From the NCBI GenBank assembly GCA_023435305.1, contig JAEYRV010000006.1, positions 10,097 to 74,096 on the forward strand: a DNA stretch of 64,000 nucleotides. Direction: 5' to 3'. This document shows positions 42,786 through 53,613 of the stretch, one piece after another. This DNA comes from Bacillota bacterium. Lineage in GTDB: Bacteria > Bacillota > Clostridia > Acetivibrionales > DTU013. Each line of letters opens with the position of its first letter. Positions within the stretch are counted from its first letter, which is position 1. The notes under the pieces are model-generated. The model was not told the origin of the DNA, ran no database searches, and worked only from the letters and a program-made list of their open reading frames with translations. The translations under genes were made by a program, and so were the position numbers.

Positions 42786-45700
42786 CTACTTGGACAACAG
42801 GTTATACAGTACCTGCGCCATCTGGGCGCGGGTGGTAGTGTTAGTCGGGCTGAGTTGCCCGTTGTTACCGCCGACCACGCCGGTTTTCACCAGATAAGCC
42901 ATTGCATCCTGCGCATAGGAAGAGATGCTTTTGCTGTCTGTAAAATCTGAAAGGGCCTTACCGGAGTCATCCTCTGGTAACTGATCGATTGCCTTCAGCG
43001 CATTGTAAAGCATGGTGAACATATCCTGACGGGTGACGGCCTGCTCCGGGGCAAATTTGTTGTCGCCCACTCCGTTGGAGATGCCAAGCCGCTTGGCTGC
43101 CGCCAGATAACCCGTGTAGTAGGTATTCCCCGCATCAGCAAAATTGTTGGCGGTGCTGCTATCCGCGTCGATGCCATAGGCACGCAGGAGCAGAGTGATG
43201 AACTGTCCGCGGGTCAATGTCGCGTCGGGGCTGAAAGTGGTTTCTGATGTCCCGCCAGTGATGCTCCGCGCCGCGAGGTAGCTGACTGCGTCGGCGTACC
43301 ACGCACTGTCGGACACATCACTGAACACTATCTTATTGTAGCCCACAGCGTAGGTTGAGAAGTGAGTGGTTGTGAAAACCAACGTACCTGACTTGGCATC
43401 ATAGTGGCAGTTCTGCATCAGTTCCGGCTCGCCGTTGGCGTTGATGTAATATGCCACAATGGCGTTTGTATCTTCGCCCGCCGCCGGGGTGTAGGGGACG
43501 GAAACCGTAACATCTCCGCCAAACTCCGAAATCGTGTTGCCGCCGCTGGTGACGCTGAAATGATAGACCGGACGATTGCCTACAACCTGAGCAGCAGCGC
43601 CGGAGAGGGTGCTGTTTTCCACCTGAGCTGCGGAGATATTCACGTCGCCGGAGGCGGCGCCCGCGATATTGGTGATGGCCTGCGCGTCAAAAGTGATAAC
43701 CGCAACATCGGAGGAAAGCGTCAGGGCTTCCATTTCGCCGGTTACCATCGCCTGAATTGAGGATTGCGGCAGGGAGGTTTCTACCCCGCTTGCGCCGGAC
43801 GCACCGGACACCTGAATTTCCACCCTGGGCACTTCACCGTTATTTTTAGCGGCTTCCTGTGCCGCTTTAATTGCAGTGCTCATCTGCGACTGCGTAACGG
43901 AAGCGGTCGCCGTGCCGTCGGAGCCGATTTTTGCTGTCGCCGTGGTGGTGGCGGTGGAACCGGAAACAGTGGGCGCAGGTGTGGCAGGTGTACTCGAACT
44001 GCCACCTCCGTTCTCGTAGGAGGGCTGGGTAGAAATGGTCAGGGTGCCGTCCGCCTTAGTAACGGTATAGTTTACGTGCTCGATTGTCACGTCAGCCTTG
44101 TTGGTCCACTCAATCGTGTAGGTTCCGTTGGTGCTGCTGTTTGCCAGCGCATCGGCGCCGTTTTTCAGCGCGAACTCCGGTGTGCCTGTGGGTGTTATGG
44201 TGTCGCCGCTGACGAGGCCTGCATATTCAAGCGTGAACGAGGTCGGCAGAGCCGCACCGTTATAAATAGAGATGTTTTGGGGCTTCGCGGTAAGCGCCCT
44301 TCGGGAGATTTCAAACTGAATTTCCACTTCTCCCATGAAGTCAGCGTTATCGTCCGGGATTTTCACGGTCAGGGTGTAGTTCCCTACGTCCTTCGGCGCA
44401 GTGCCGCTCGACCATATGTATTCATATTCGCCGGTATAGCTCTGCTCGTTGGCAGGTGTTCCGGTATAAGCCGCCGCAACGCCGTCGTAGGTTTTATTCT
44501 CTACGGTTACGCCGGTGATGGTCACGGGGGTCTTGTCAACCAGTGTTACCACCACGTTGATGGTGACATCTTCATAGTTCTGCATCGTGACGGTTACGGG
44601 AATGGTTGCGGTCTGATTTTCCGTGCCGATAGCGGTGGAGAATTTGATGCCAGAGACTGTACTCGTTAAACTGCCATCAATGATCGCTGTATCGCCCGTT
44701 ACCGTGCCGGCGACAAAGCTCTTTGTGCCGCAATCTGAGGGAAGACTGGTAATGTTGACGGCAACGTCGGTATGTGCCGCACTGTAAAGCAGGTTCTTGT
44801 TAATTCCGCTCACGGTGGGTGCGTCAGCCTTGCCGACCGTCAGCGTACCGGGCGTGACAGTAACATTGTAGTTTGCGCTGGTTGAGGTGCCTGTAATGCT
44901 GTAATTTCCTGCATTAGAGGTTGCTGTTGCCGTTGTAGTGAGCGTAATGCCCAGATTGCTTTCCGTGTCGCCGCTGACCAGCACACCGCTGGGATCGGCA
45001 AGCGAAAATGCGGGATTGGCTTCGCCAAACTTTCTCGAGGCGTTGTTTGCGATTACGGTTACAGCCTTCTTACTTACCGTCAGTGTGTAGTTGACAGAGG
45101 TTTCACGATATGTCCCCTCCACCTTTGCAGCGGTTGCGGTTATGACAGCCGTGCCCGCGCCTTTGATGGTCACTTCGCCGGTGGTCTCGTTCACCTCGGC
45201 AACGGAGGTGTTTCCGCTTGCGTAGGTGACAGCCCCGCCTGCGCTGTTGTTCGTGCATAAATTAATGAAAGCACTGTCACCGTAGGTTTTGCTTACGGCG
45301 TCAGGCGTTGCAAAGGAAAGCTCCTGCGGATCGCCCTCCACGACAGTCAGCACAACCACCTCACCGGTTGTAATCTTCGTTGTGTCGTAGTTCGCCTCAG
45401 AGGAAGAGGGAACGAATTTCACATAAAGGCTGTGGGAGCCGACGGTCAGCGCATTGACGCTGGTATCGTTCGCCTGACTTGCAGTGCAGGCTGCATCGTG
45501 CCAAAGCGTGACAGTCCCGGTGACGGTTTCTCCATTTACACCATTTGCTGTTTGCGGGAGGCTAATCTGGGAAATCCCGCCGCCCTGTGTAAACTCCTGA
45601 GCCTGCTGAGCCTCTGTCAGGTTATAGGTGTAGTCTGCCGGGAGAATTTTCGCATTTGTTATTTGTACTGTAGTTGCGCCGCCTGCCAGCGTATAGTTGG

Positions 45701-48700
45701 CGGCGTTTGCCCCAGATAGGCTGCCGATGGTCAGAGTAACGGTGCGGGTATCGCCTGTATCTGCGCTGTCATATGCCGACACACCGGTGATTGTGACAGT
45801 TGCTACCTCGTTACCGACCAGGTCTTTCAAAAGCACACTGCCTGAAACGTTTGTCAAGGAGCAGCTCGTGGTACCATCATAATCCTTTGATACGGTTACT
45901 CCTGAGGCGTCCAGGTTAGTTTCGCCGATTACCTTAACGGTGATATTGCCTGTCAGGTTGGTGGGCGCTGCAATCGTATAGTTATAAATATTGCTTGCCA
46001 CGCTGTTTTGCGTGTATGTATAGGATGCGCCGTTTGTTTCAACCGTTATGCCTGTACCCACACCGGAAGAGGCGTAGCGCGGATTGTCAGCAACGATATT
46101 CGTCAGCGCATCTCCGGAGCAAAGATCGGCCGAATTTACTGTCAGTGTGATTGACTCGACCTCGTCCCCATTGCTGTCAAACACATCGGTTGTGCCGTCG
46201 TACTGCTTGGTAAAGGTTCCGCCGCTGTATATGCCTGTGATTTCCTTGGGATTTATCCAAAGCTCGTCAAGGGTGGCGGTCATGCCCTCATAGTCCGTTC
46301 CCGCAACACCTGTGGCTGTTACATAGTAGCCGCCGGCGTTCTTAATTTCGGATGTCTCAGCCTTTACACCGTAGCCGTCGTTAGGGATGTATTCGATCTT
46401 CAGCGTATAGTCCGTATCTTCGGTAAGTGTTTCGCCGGCCATATTTTTCACTGTGAACGTGGGCATATGATCGGTGCCTTCATAGGTCTTGACCTGATTT
46501 CCCCAGTCGGAGGTTATCTGAAGGCTTTCAATGACCTCGCCCGTGCAGGTAAGGTCGGTACTGCCGATTTTGTCGCCAATGATATTAGAATTGTCCGAAT
46601 AAATTACAGTGCCACTAAAACCGTAAACCGTGTTGTCCTTTTTGACATTGAGCGTAATATCATAAAGTGCGCCCGTGGTGGAGGCCGGCAGCCAGATATA
46701 ACCGCTGTTAACCAAATCCTGCGTTCCGTAAGCATAGGTCAGACTGGTGTTCTTATCTTTCAGCACCATGGAGGTAATTTCACAGCCGTATAAATTTAGG
46801 CTTTCGCTCGGCCAATTTGTGACATAATATTGGTTGAGATCCAGCGTTGCCATGTAGACCTTGGTGCTTCCGTCAGAAGTCGGCCAAGGCGAGGGCAGCG
46901 GATTCGGTATTGTCATGTCGGGCGCATCGGCATATTTGTTAGGCGGAACGCTGAGGGTGCCACCGGTTACCTTTACCCAACCGGTGGCATCCGTTGAGCC
47001 CTTGCCCTGACCGATGACGGTCGAGCCACTGCCGTAAACCGGTGCGTTATACGGCGACACCGAGGCGATTACATAACCGCCTGATATGGTAATCTGTCCC
47101 GCGCCGCCTGCGGAGCCGCCGCCGATGAGAGCCGGGGTTGCTGTTGCCGTAGTGGCATCGTATGGGTAGACATCGACACCGGTTACCTCAACATTGCCCC
47201 CCGAGATGTTGATGGTTCCGCCACTTGCTCCGTTTCCGCCGCCGATACCCGCGCCGCCGACGCCTGTGCCGCTTGTCGCTGTATTGCCAGTTGCGGGGTC
47301 ATATACCGTAAGGCCCGCATTGGCATAGACCGTGCCGCCGGATATATTGATTATACCCCCGCTGCCGCCCTTGAGCGTACCGCCGCCGCCGCCGATGCCT
47401 GCCGAAGCGTAATAATACGTGTTGGCGCCGGTACCCGAAAATGTATTTGTACTTGCGCGGGGAGCATTTCCGCCTCCGCAATAATCGCCGATTTCACCGC
47501 CGGAAATTGATATATTACCGCCGTCGCCGCCTGTGCCGGCGGCTGAGAAATCATCGAGATTACGCCCTTTACCGTCTCCGCCACCGATATGGTAGGTTGA
47601 GATATCCCCGCTCTGAATGGTGATGTTGCCGCCGGCGCCGCCGTTATAACCGCTGCCTCCGCCGATGGAGGTCGCGTTTACTCTGCCGGTGGTGTTGATG
47701 GTGATATCACCGCCCGCACCGCCTGTGCCTTCACCGTTTGCAGAGTCGCTGCCGCCGATATGTCCGACCGCATTATTGGATCCGGTGCCGCCGACAGTCG
47801 CGTTGCCAAGAATCGTTATGGTTCCGCCCGCGTAGCCGGAGCGTGTATCAGAATCGTAGCCGGAAGATCCGATTACCGTGGCGCTGGGCACAACGGCATC
47901 ATCCTTGATTGTAATGGTGCTGCCGGAGTTGTCTCCGCCGCCGATGATATTGCCATAGTTTTTGTTTTCATTTAACCATACGCCTACCGTCGCACTGCCC
48001 GAAATCATAATGCTTCTCACGGTTCCGGTTTCAAGCTCACCACCGATACCGTAGCCTTTTCCCTCAGTATTCCCCGAATACGAATCGACAATTGCGTTGC
48101 TGATGGCAATGCTCGTTACCCCGTCACCGCCGATACCGTAATAATAACCGCGGGCATCTACTGTACCGCCGGTGATGCTGATTGTACCGGAGCCGCCTCC
48201 AATACCGTATTTTCTGCCGCTCTGTGTATAATTATAGTTGTAGGCTATGGCGTAATCCGGTGCAGCGCCGATCGTGCAGGCGCTCCACGCGGCAACCGTG
48301 CCGCCGGAGATATTGACGGTAAGCGGGGTATTATCGTCATAATCCCAATAGTCTGCGTCGCCGATGCCGTTAAAGCTGCCATAGGCATTGACGACAGTGT
48401 CTGTCCCGGATACGGAAACACTACACCCCGCTCCGCCGATACCGGCTCCGTACTGGCTCCCAAGTGTCGCATTGGTAACATAGCCCAAGCCGATGGCGGT
48501 AACCGTGCCGCCTGTGATGGCGATGTCTGCATTTTTACCGCCGATTCCCACGCTGCGTCCTATGGTTTTTACGGTGCCGCCGTTTATGGTGACAGAGCCG
48601 GCTTTACCCGAAGAATAGTTGTTAACCCCGATACCGCTGCTGCTGCCGGAATTCTCATTGATTGTACCGATGGCAGTCAACGTGCCCGTGCCGCCGATAA

Positions 48701-49145
48701 TAAGCGATGCAATCTTTTCATCGCTTGCTTCCCCAGTACGCTCGACATTTAACGCGGCCATGTACACGTACGAGCTTTCACTTGCTGCCATAGCGGTAAG
48801 AGTGTTAGCTCCCGTCAGTGTCAGGTTCAGCGTGCCGCCCGGCTCCACTGTAACAGGGGAAACGTCTGTCGCCGTAATGCTGACGTCACTGAAGGTCAGG
48901 TTGGCCGTAACGCCGTCACCTACCACGATGCGCTCGGTTGCCGTTGTACCCGAAACGGTCATAGCGGTATCTTTCAAGATGCTTACGACACTGTCCGACA
49001 CGCTGTAGTCGCCGTCGCCAACCGTGCCGCCGGAAATGCTCAGCTCTCCGTCGCCGCCTACCGCAAGCGCGGACATTGGCAGCATGGTTAATACCATACA
49101 GACTGCCAGAGCCCACGAGAGCCCTTTGCTTAGTATTTTCTTCAT
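42786..49145 (-). CDS. giant SLH-anchored surface protein with beta-repeat, MBG/YDG and Ig-like domains
   Basis: A 2119-residue secreted protein. A signal peptide ends near SALAVGG (about 29). Residues 40 to about 800 are Gly/Ser/Thr-rich repeats of the form ITGGTVTAIG or ISGGTV, expected to fold as a right-handed beta-helix, like carbohydrate-binding surface proteins. About 950-1800 holds YDG/MBG modules (TFTKQYDGTTDV, VTVSKDYDGTTS) and a Big2-like module (VTYASGNTSVAEVNETTGEVTIKG). The last 190 residues are three SLH domains (FSDVSDSAWYADAVSYLAARS and two more) that bind wall polymer. The start at 49145 has AAAGGA about 10 nt upstream. Monocistronic. Confidence 0.9.
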   Translation of the reverse strand: MKKILSKGLSWALAVCMVLTMLPMSALAVGGDGELSISGGTVGDGDYSVSDSVVSILKDTAMTVSGTTATERIVVGDGVTANLTFSDVSITATDVSPVTVEPGGTLNLTLTGANTLTAMAASESSYVYMAALNVERTGEASDEKIASLIIGGTGTLTAIGTINENSGSSSGIGVNNYSSGKAGSVTINGGTVKTIGRSVGIGGKNADIAITGGTVTAIGLGYVTNATLGSQYGAGIGGAGCSVSVSGTDTVVNAYGSFNGIGDADYWDYDDNTPLTVNISGGTVAAWSACTIGAAPDYAIAYNYNYTQSGRKYGIGGGSGTISITGGTVDARGYYYGIGGDGVTSIAISNAIVDSYSGNTEGKGYGIGGELETGTVRSIMISGSATVGVWLNENKNYGNIIGGGDNSGSTITIKDDAVVPSATVIGSSGYDSDTRSGYAGGTITILGNATVGGTGSNNAVGHIGGSDSANGEGTGGAGGDITINTTGRVNATSIGGGSGYNGGAGGNITIQSGDISTYHIGGGDGKGRNLDDFSAAGTGGDGGNISISGGEIGDYCGGGNAPRASTNTFSGTGANTYYYASAGIGGGGGTLKGGSGGIINISGGTVYANAGLTVYDPATGNTATSGTGVGGAGIGGGNGASGGTINISGGNVEVTGVDVYPYDATTATATPALIGGGSAGGAGQITISGGYVIASVSPYNAPVYGSGSTVIGQGKGSTDATGWVKVTGGTLSVPPNKYADAPDMTIPNPLPSPWPTSDGSTKVYMATLDLNQYYVTNWPSESLNLYGCEITSMVLKDKNTSLTYAYGTQDLVNSGYIWLPASTTGALYDITLNVKKDNTVYGFSGTVIYSDNSNIIGDKIGSTDLTCTGEVIESLQITSDWGNQVKTYEGTDHMPTFTVKNMAGETLTEDTDYTLKIEYIPNDGYGVKAETSEIKNAGGYYVTATGVAGTDYEGMTATLDELWINPKEITGIYSGGTFTKQYDGTTDVFDSNGDEVESITLTVNSADLCSGDALTNIVADNPRYASSGVGTGITVETNGASYTYTQNSVASNIYNYTIAAPTNLTGNITVKVIGETNLDASGVTVSKDYDGTTSCSLTNVSGSVLLKDLVGNEVATVTITGVSAYDSADTGDTRTVTLTIGSLSGANAANYTLAGGATTVQITNAKILPADYTYNLTEAQQAQEFTQGGGISQISLPQTANGVNGETVTGTVTLWHDAACTASQANDTSVNALTVGSHSLYVKFVPSSSEANYDTTKITTGEVVVLTVVEGDPQELSFATPDAVSKTYGDSAFINLCTNNSAGGAVTYASGNTSVAEVNETTGEVTIKGAGTAVITATAAKVEGTYRETSVNYTLTVSKKAVTVIANNASRKFGEANPAFSLADPSGVLVSGDTESNLGITLTTTATATSNAGNYSITGTSTSANYNVTVTPGTLTVGKADAPTVSGINKNLLYSAAHTDVAVNITSLPSDCGTKSFVAGTVTGDTAIIDGSLTSTVSGIKFSTAIGTENQTATIPVTVTMQNYEDVTINVVVTLVDKTPVTITGVTVENKTYDGVAAAYTGTPANEQSYTGEYEYIWSSGTAPKDVGNYTLTVKIPDDNADFMGEVEIQFEISRRALTAKPQNISIYNGAALPTSFTLEYAGLVSGDTITPTGTPEFALKNGADALANSSTNGTYTIEWTNKADVTIEHVNYTVTKADGTLTISTQPSYENGGGSSSTPATPAPTVSGSTATTTATAKIGSDGTATASVTQSQMSTAIKAAQEAAKNNGEVPRVEIQVSGASGASGVETSLPQSSIQAMVTGEMEALTLSSDVAVITFDAQAITNIAGAASGDVNISAAQVENSTLSGAAAQVVGNRPVYHFSVTSGGNTISEFGGDVTVSVPYTPAAGEDTNAIVAYYINANGEPELMQNCHYDAKSGTLVFTTTHFSTYAVGYNKIVFSDVSDSAWYADAVSYLAARSITGGTSETTFSPDATLTRGQFITLLLRAYGIDADSSTANNFADAGNTYYTGYLAAAKRLGISNGVGDNKFAPEQAVTRQDMFTMLYNALKAIDQLPEDDSGKALSDFTDSKSISSYAQDAMAYLVKTGVVGGNNGQLSPTNTTTRAQMAQVLYNLLSK

Positions 49146-49265
49146 TTTGTATAGTTCCTTTCGTTTGAGTATATAATTGCCCATGATTCCTACCTGATAG
49201 TTTACGTTAATTTGTGTGCCGGCGGATATGGTCTATCTTCACATTCATTTGTCTAAAATTAAGAA

Positions 49266-49296
49266 GCCGCGGTTTACCATAGATGTAAACCGCGGC
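49266..49296 (-). terminator. terminator of the response regulator-kinase operon
   Basis: Perfect 12-bp stem GCCGCGGTTTAC/GTAAACCGCGGC; on the minus strand TTCTTAATTTT follows. It lies between the kinase stop and the SLH gene. Confidence 0.75.
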
Positions 49297-49330
49297 ATAT
49301 GCGTTGTCAGCTGAGACAGCTAAGAAGGCA

Positions 49331-51058
49331 CTAATTATTCGATATATCAAGTTTTTTTGGACACTTACCGAGTGTGATTCTTACTTCTGTACCAGTTGGG
49401 ATGACTTTATTAAACACAAGACCACAGTCTTCGCCGTAATAATAAGCAATACGCCTGTTAATATTCATCAACGCAACGTTCTCAATTCCAGCGGCTGTTT
49501 CAGCATCAGCGTCGGATACCGACTGCTGCACCTGAAGCAAATTTAGCTCCGTTTCACTCATGCCTTGGCCATGGTCACGAATTACAATTCTGATTTGCTC
49601 CTTCGTAACCTCTGCCGTAATTTCGATAAGACAGCCCTGCCTGCAATTTTTGTACCCGTGAACAATCGCATTTTCAACAATGGGCTGGAGTAGCATGCGA
49701 GGAATCCTGAGATCCATAAGCCTGTCATCCAGATCAAATACCGCTTCCAGTTTATCGTTATATCGGATGTTCATGATATTAATATAATTCTGTAAAACAT
49801 AAAATTCTTCCCACGCGTTGATGAATTCGTCCTCATCATGGGCGTACCGCACCAGCATGGAAAGTCCATCACAAAGCTCGGATGCCTTTTCCAGTTCCTT
49901 CTTCGACAAAAGGATTTTTATAATATTTAATATATTCACAGTGAAGTGCGCGTTTATTTGTTTCTTCAGAGAAAAATTAATTGCCTTTTGTTTTTTGATT
50001 TCAGCGTCCTTAAGCTGTAGCTGCGCGCTTTGAATGGATTTGTTTTTAACCTCAATTCTTTCCAGCATTTCGTTTAGCTTTATCACGAGCTTATCGAATT
50101 CTGCACTTTGCACGTAGGGAATCGATCCCCGGGTATAGTTTAAATCCAGGTGATCAACACTTTCAAGCAAGCGCAGCATGGGCTTGAAGAATTGCTTTCT
50201 GATGAACGCTGCGAAAAGCAGGAGCGAAAACCCCAGTGCTAATCCTGTAACCAAAGCTGCCACAATAAAATACAGATTTGATGCGCTGAGATAGCCTGCG
50301 TTAGCCGTGACCAGGACGGAAAATGGGGTCATGCCAATGCATTTATTGGTACAATAGTATGAATCGCCCTGTATATCTCCTGCGGAGAGCGCGAGCAGCG
50401 CCTGCGAATCGGATACGATCACTTTATCGTCCGTCAACAGTGAAACATGCAGTCTTTCATTCTGAGCATAGTCCATTATTCTGGCAAGTGTTGTCTCCCC
50501 ATCAGTAAGAATAACAATTGTGCCGATCTGACTCCCGCCAATATCATAAATGCTGCTGCCGTAGCCAATCAGCACGCTATCCAATGTATTGACAACGATG
50601 TGTTCGGGAACTGCGTTTTTTTCTAAAAGATACAATATCCGTGTGCAGGCAGTATTGCCCGTTATTCCCCTAAAACGGTAAAACGCCCCATCTTTATTGT
50701 ATGAAATCACGTTCCGGATCAGGCTGCGGCTGGATATGCTGCTGGACAGCAATTCGTTAATTCCAGGTGCGCTGAGAAAATATTTCGTTACGTCTTCTTC
50801 CGCAACAAAACTTTTTATAGCTTCGTTTTGAGAGAGCGTAAACGCAAGCTGCTCCATACCCGCAAACTCGTTTTCAAGATCGCTTGCAATCTGATCCGCC
50901 GTGCTCTCCAGCTGAAGCTGTGTATTACTGCGGATAAGACCGGTAATGTATATGTAGAACATTCCCCATACGATAAGTACGGCAGCAAATAAAATCAGAC
51001 TCCAGAGATAGTATTTTTTCTTTATACTCATTTTTTCGTTTTCATTCCTTATGCTCAT
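49331..51058 (-). CDS. YesM/HptS-type sensor histidine kinase
   Basis: A 575-residue membrane kinase. Two helices (about 17-38 and 245-268) enclose an extracellular sensor domain; a HAMP-like linker precedes a His_kinase domain. The phosphorylated His lies in QINAHFTVNILN, a departure from the usual NPHFLFN. The ATP lid shows LQPIVENAIVHGYK and RDHGQGMSE. The frame starts inside the regulator's stop region (17-bp overlap); an alternative start nine codons later (51031) is possible. Its partner is the AraC-type regulator upstream; the solute-binding genes are divergent. Confidence 0.9.
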   Translation of the reverse strand: MSIRNENEKMSIKKKYYLWSLILFAAVLIVWGMFYIYITGLIRSNTQLQLESTADQIASDLENEFAGMEQLAFTLSQNEAIKSFVAEEDVTKYFLSAPGINELLSSSISSRSLIRNVISYNKDGAFYRFRGITGNTACTRILYLLEKNAVPEHIVVNTLDSVLIGYGSSIYDIGGSQIGTIVILTDGETTLARIMDYAQNERLHVSLLTDDKVIVSDSQALLALSAGDIQGDSYYCTNKCIGMTPFSVLVTANAGYLSASNLYFIVAALVTGLALGFSLLLFAAFIRKQFFKPMLRLLESVDHLDLNYTRGSIPYVQSAEFDKLVIKLNEMLERIEVKNKSIQSAQLQLKDAEIKKQKAINFSLKKQINAHFTVNILNIIKILLSKKELEKASELCDGLSMLVRYAHDEDEFINAWEEFYVLQNYINIMNIRYNDKLEAVFDLDDRLMDLRIPRMLLQPIVENAIVHGYKNCRQGCLIEITAEVTKEQIRIVIRDHGQGMSETELNLLQVQQSVSDADAETAAGIENVALMNINRRIAYYYGEDCGLVFNKVIPTGTEVRITLGKCPKKLDISNN

Positions 51059-51779
51059 CCCTGTATTGGCTCGGCGCTATACCGTAATACTCCTTAAAAA
51101 CCTTGCAGAAATAAAAATAATCCCGGTACCCGCAGTTTATGGCAATTTCCTTAAAAGCAGTGCCCGATAATCTGATGAGCCGCGCAGCTTCCGACATGCG
51201 CAGATTTGTAATAAATATGGTGAGCGTTGAATTATAGTGTTTTGCAAACAGATTGCAAATATAATTCGGACTGATATTAAAGCTCTTGCTGAGCGACGCC
51301 AGTGTAAAGCGCTTAGAAAAGTTTTCTGTTACATATTGCACCAATTCGTCGAAGCCAGGATTACCGGACGGTGAATAAGAAATCGAAGGCTGAAGACACT
51401 CCTTTTTAGCCAGCTTGCGGCTGAGGCGCTCCAGTACGATTTCAGCGTCAGACTGATTAAACGGTTTGAGCAGATAATCAAATCCGTCCAAAAGGAAAAA
51501 GCTCCTCGCATCCTCAAAGGTGCCAAATGCGCTGAGCATCACAAATTCGCAGTCAATATCATGCTCCTTTAAAATTGTTATAAGCTGTGTCCCGCTCATA
51601 GCGGGCATCTTAAGGTCACTGAACACCACGTCCGGTTTGATTTTCAAAATATCGTCAACGGCAGTCGACGGGTCCGTATTGCTCCCTGCTACCTCAAATC
51701 CATTGTCCATCCATAAAACCGACGTGGTCAGGCTTTCTATAATAAGCGGATCATCGTCCACTAGATATACACTGTGCAT
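51042..51779 (-). CDS. AraC-type response regulator (YesN/HptR-like)
   Basis: A 245-residue response regulator. Receiver domain 1-125 with the phospho-acceptor D55 in VVFSDLKMPA and acidic pocket VDDD (7-10). AraC DNA-binding domain about 145-245 with two helix-turn-helix motifs (LASLSKSFNISPNYICNLF; FKEIAINCGYRDYFYFCKVF). The start at 51779 has GAGGAGGAA 4-7 nt upstream. It should regulate the divergent solute-binding genes and perhaps a transporter elsewhere. Confidence 0.92.
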   Translation of the reverse strand: MHSVYLVDDDPLIIESLTTSVLWMDNGFEVAGSNTDPSTAVDDILKIKPDVVFSDLKMPAMSGTQLITILKEHDIDCEFVMLSAFGTFEDARSFFLLDGFDYLLKPFNQSDAEIVLERLSRKLAKKECLQPSISYSPSGNPGFDELVQYVTENFSKRFTLASLSKSFNISPNYICNLFAKHYNSTLTIFITNLRMSEAARLIRLSGTAFKEIAINCGYRDYFYFCKVFKEYYGIAPSQYRDEHKE

Positions 51780-51970
51780 GGGGTTCCTCCTCAATGCCTC
51801 TTCTCGTCTGGCAGGTGTCATTTGATCAATAACATCATACATCGTGCCGGTTTTGCAGCGAAGAAAATGATTTGTAGTAAATACACTTTTGTTTGTCCGA
51901 AATTCACATGTCCATGTACTTATTTTACATTATATAGTATACTGGAGCACAAGTAAACTCAGGAAATGGT

Positions 51971-53596
51971 ATGAGAGCTATGTGGAAGAAATGGTTTAGT
52001 ATAATTTTATGTGTGATTATTGTTCTTGCTTTTAGTCTGTTCTTTGCGCTAAAAGCGGAAAAGAAAGAAGAAACTACGAGTGAAACCATCACCATCGGCA
52101 TAATAGACAATCAATATATACAGGATATTGATTCAAATTACTATAAAGAATGGCTTGAGGAGCAACTGGGAATTAAGCTTGAGTTTTATGTGTTCCCGGA
52201 GGAGTACACGGCAGAATATCTGGACAGGATGTTTAAGTCCGGAAACATCCCGGTTGACGCGCTGTTCTCTTTTCCCGTCTCAGAAGACTCGAATTTCACA
52301 AACTCGGTTTTACAGGAATACGGACAGCTGGGTTACATTCTTCCGTTGAATCGTTACATTGAAAACTCGGCTTTCATGCAAGAGCTTTTTGCTGATTTTT
52401 CGGCATACGATCTGAAAAATGTTTTAACCTCCCCTGATGGGAATATTTACTACATGCCTGGGCTTGATGCATCGTATAAAGCGGAATACTCTCAGGTCAT
52501 GTGGATTAATAACGAATGGCTTAAAGCACTGAATCTGGACATTCCGCAGACGGTCAATGATTTGGAAAATGTTCTGGAGGCCTTTAAGAACGGAGACCCG
52601 AACGGGAACAGTCTGCATGATGAAATCGCTTTGGCGGGTAGCCGAGATAAGTACAGCGAGCAGTCTTATAATTTTCTAATGAACGCTTTTGTATACAACG
52701 ACCCAAACAATTCGCGTATGCTGGTTGAGGACGGCACCGTATATTTTGCGCCCTTCACGCAAAAGTGGCGGGAGGGTGTGCAATACATACATGACCTGTA
52801 TTCAAAGGGGCTTCTGGACGATTTCCAGTTTTCTCTTGATCACGAGCAGTTTGTCCAACTGGCAAACGACCCGAGAGATTTGCTCGGAGCGTTTACCAGC
52901 GCCAGTATATGCGATGTTCTTTTGCAAAGTTCCCCGGAATTACTGAGCAATTTCATTCGGGTAGCTCCGATAGCGGGGAGCAACGGAACGCAGTATTCCG
53001 TGGTCAATACGCCGTTCCCAGGCGCAAACGGTATCATTACTTCAGCCTGCATGAACCCCGAAGCTGTTTTCAGCCTTTTTGAACTGATGCTCAGCAAGGA
53101 AGCTTTTTTGATCGGGCGCTACGGCGAAAAAGGTGTCGACTGGGATTACGCCCAATTCGGCGATCTTGATGTGTTTGGGAATCAGGCGACCATAAAAAGA
53201 TATACTCAGCTGTGGAACAAGCCGCAAAACAAAATACTTTTGGAAACAGGCCCGTTTATTACATATACAGAGTATGCAAACGGCGTCAAATGGAACGGGA
53301 TTGAATCCGAGGCGGATTCCACTGATGCCCGGGCTTACTACCTTTACAGCCAGTACCGTCCGGAAGAGTATTTGAGAACAATTCTTTTTGAAGGTGAAGA
53401 ATCCGAGAGCCTTATTAATTTAAAAACCAATGTGGATAAGTATACGGATGACATGCTGATCGAATTTATTACCGGGACGCTTGACTCATATGATGATACC
53501 GAATGGGCTGAATATATAAAATACTATCAGACTTTGGGGATCGATACGCTGATAGACGCAGCGCAGGATTCATATCTTACTCTGCTGCAAGATTAA
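51971..53596 (+). CDS. membrane-anchored extracellular solute-binding protein
   Basis: A 541-residue solute-binding-protein-like protein (family 1 type). Residues 9-29 form a hydrophobic signal anchor without a lipobox, so it is probably held in the membrane by this helix. The binding domain (ITIGIIDNQY, WLEEQLGIKLEFYVFPEEY, YMPGLDASYKAEYSQVMWINNEWLKAL) follows. AGGAA lies about 5-6 nt before the ATG. Its stop is 17 bp before a second solute-binding gene. No permease or ATPase is near, so a sensory role together with the divergent kinase seems likelier than transport. Confidence 0.8.
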   Translation: MRAMWKKWFSIILCVIIVLAFSLFFALKAEKKEETTSETITIGIIDNQYIQDIDSNYYKEWLEEQLGIKLEFYVFPEEYTAEYLDRMFKSGNIPVDALFSFPVSEDSNFTNSVLQEYGQLGYILPLNRYIENSAFMQELFADFSAYDLKNVLTSPDGNIYYMPGLDASYKAEYSQVMWINNEWLKALNLDIPQTVNDLENVLEAFKNGDPNGNSLHDEIALAGSRDKYSEQSYNFLMNAFVYNDPNNSRMLVEDGTVYFAPFTQKWREGVQYIHDLYSKGLLDDFQFSLDHEQFVQLANDPRDLLGAFTSASICDVLLQSSPELLSNFIRVAPIAGSNGTQYSVVNTPFPGANGIITSACMNPEAVFSLFELMLSKEAFLIGRYGEKGVDWDYAQFGDLDVFGNQATIKRYTQLWNKPQNKILLETGPFITYTEYANGVKWNGIESEADSTDARAYYLYSQYRPEEYLRTILFEGEESESLINLKTNVDKYTDDMLIEFITGTLDSYDDTEWAEYIKYYQTLGIDTLIDAAQDSYLTLLQD

Positions 53597-53613
53597 AGAA
53601 AAGGACGGAACCT

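Noticed and set aside
43764..44669. 301-codon plus-strand frame antisense to the SLH gene
   Set aside because: It lies opposite a well-supported coding frame with signal peptide and SLH domains; its Cys/Gly/Arg-rich composition is typical of a shadow frame.
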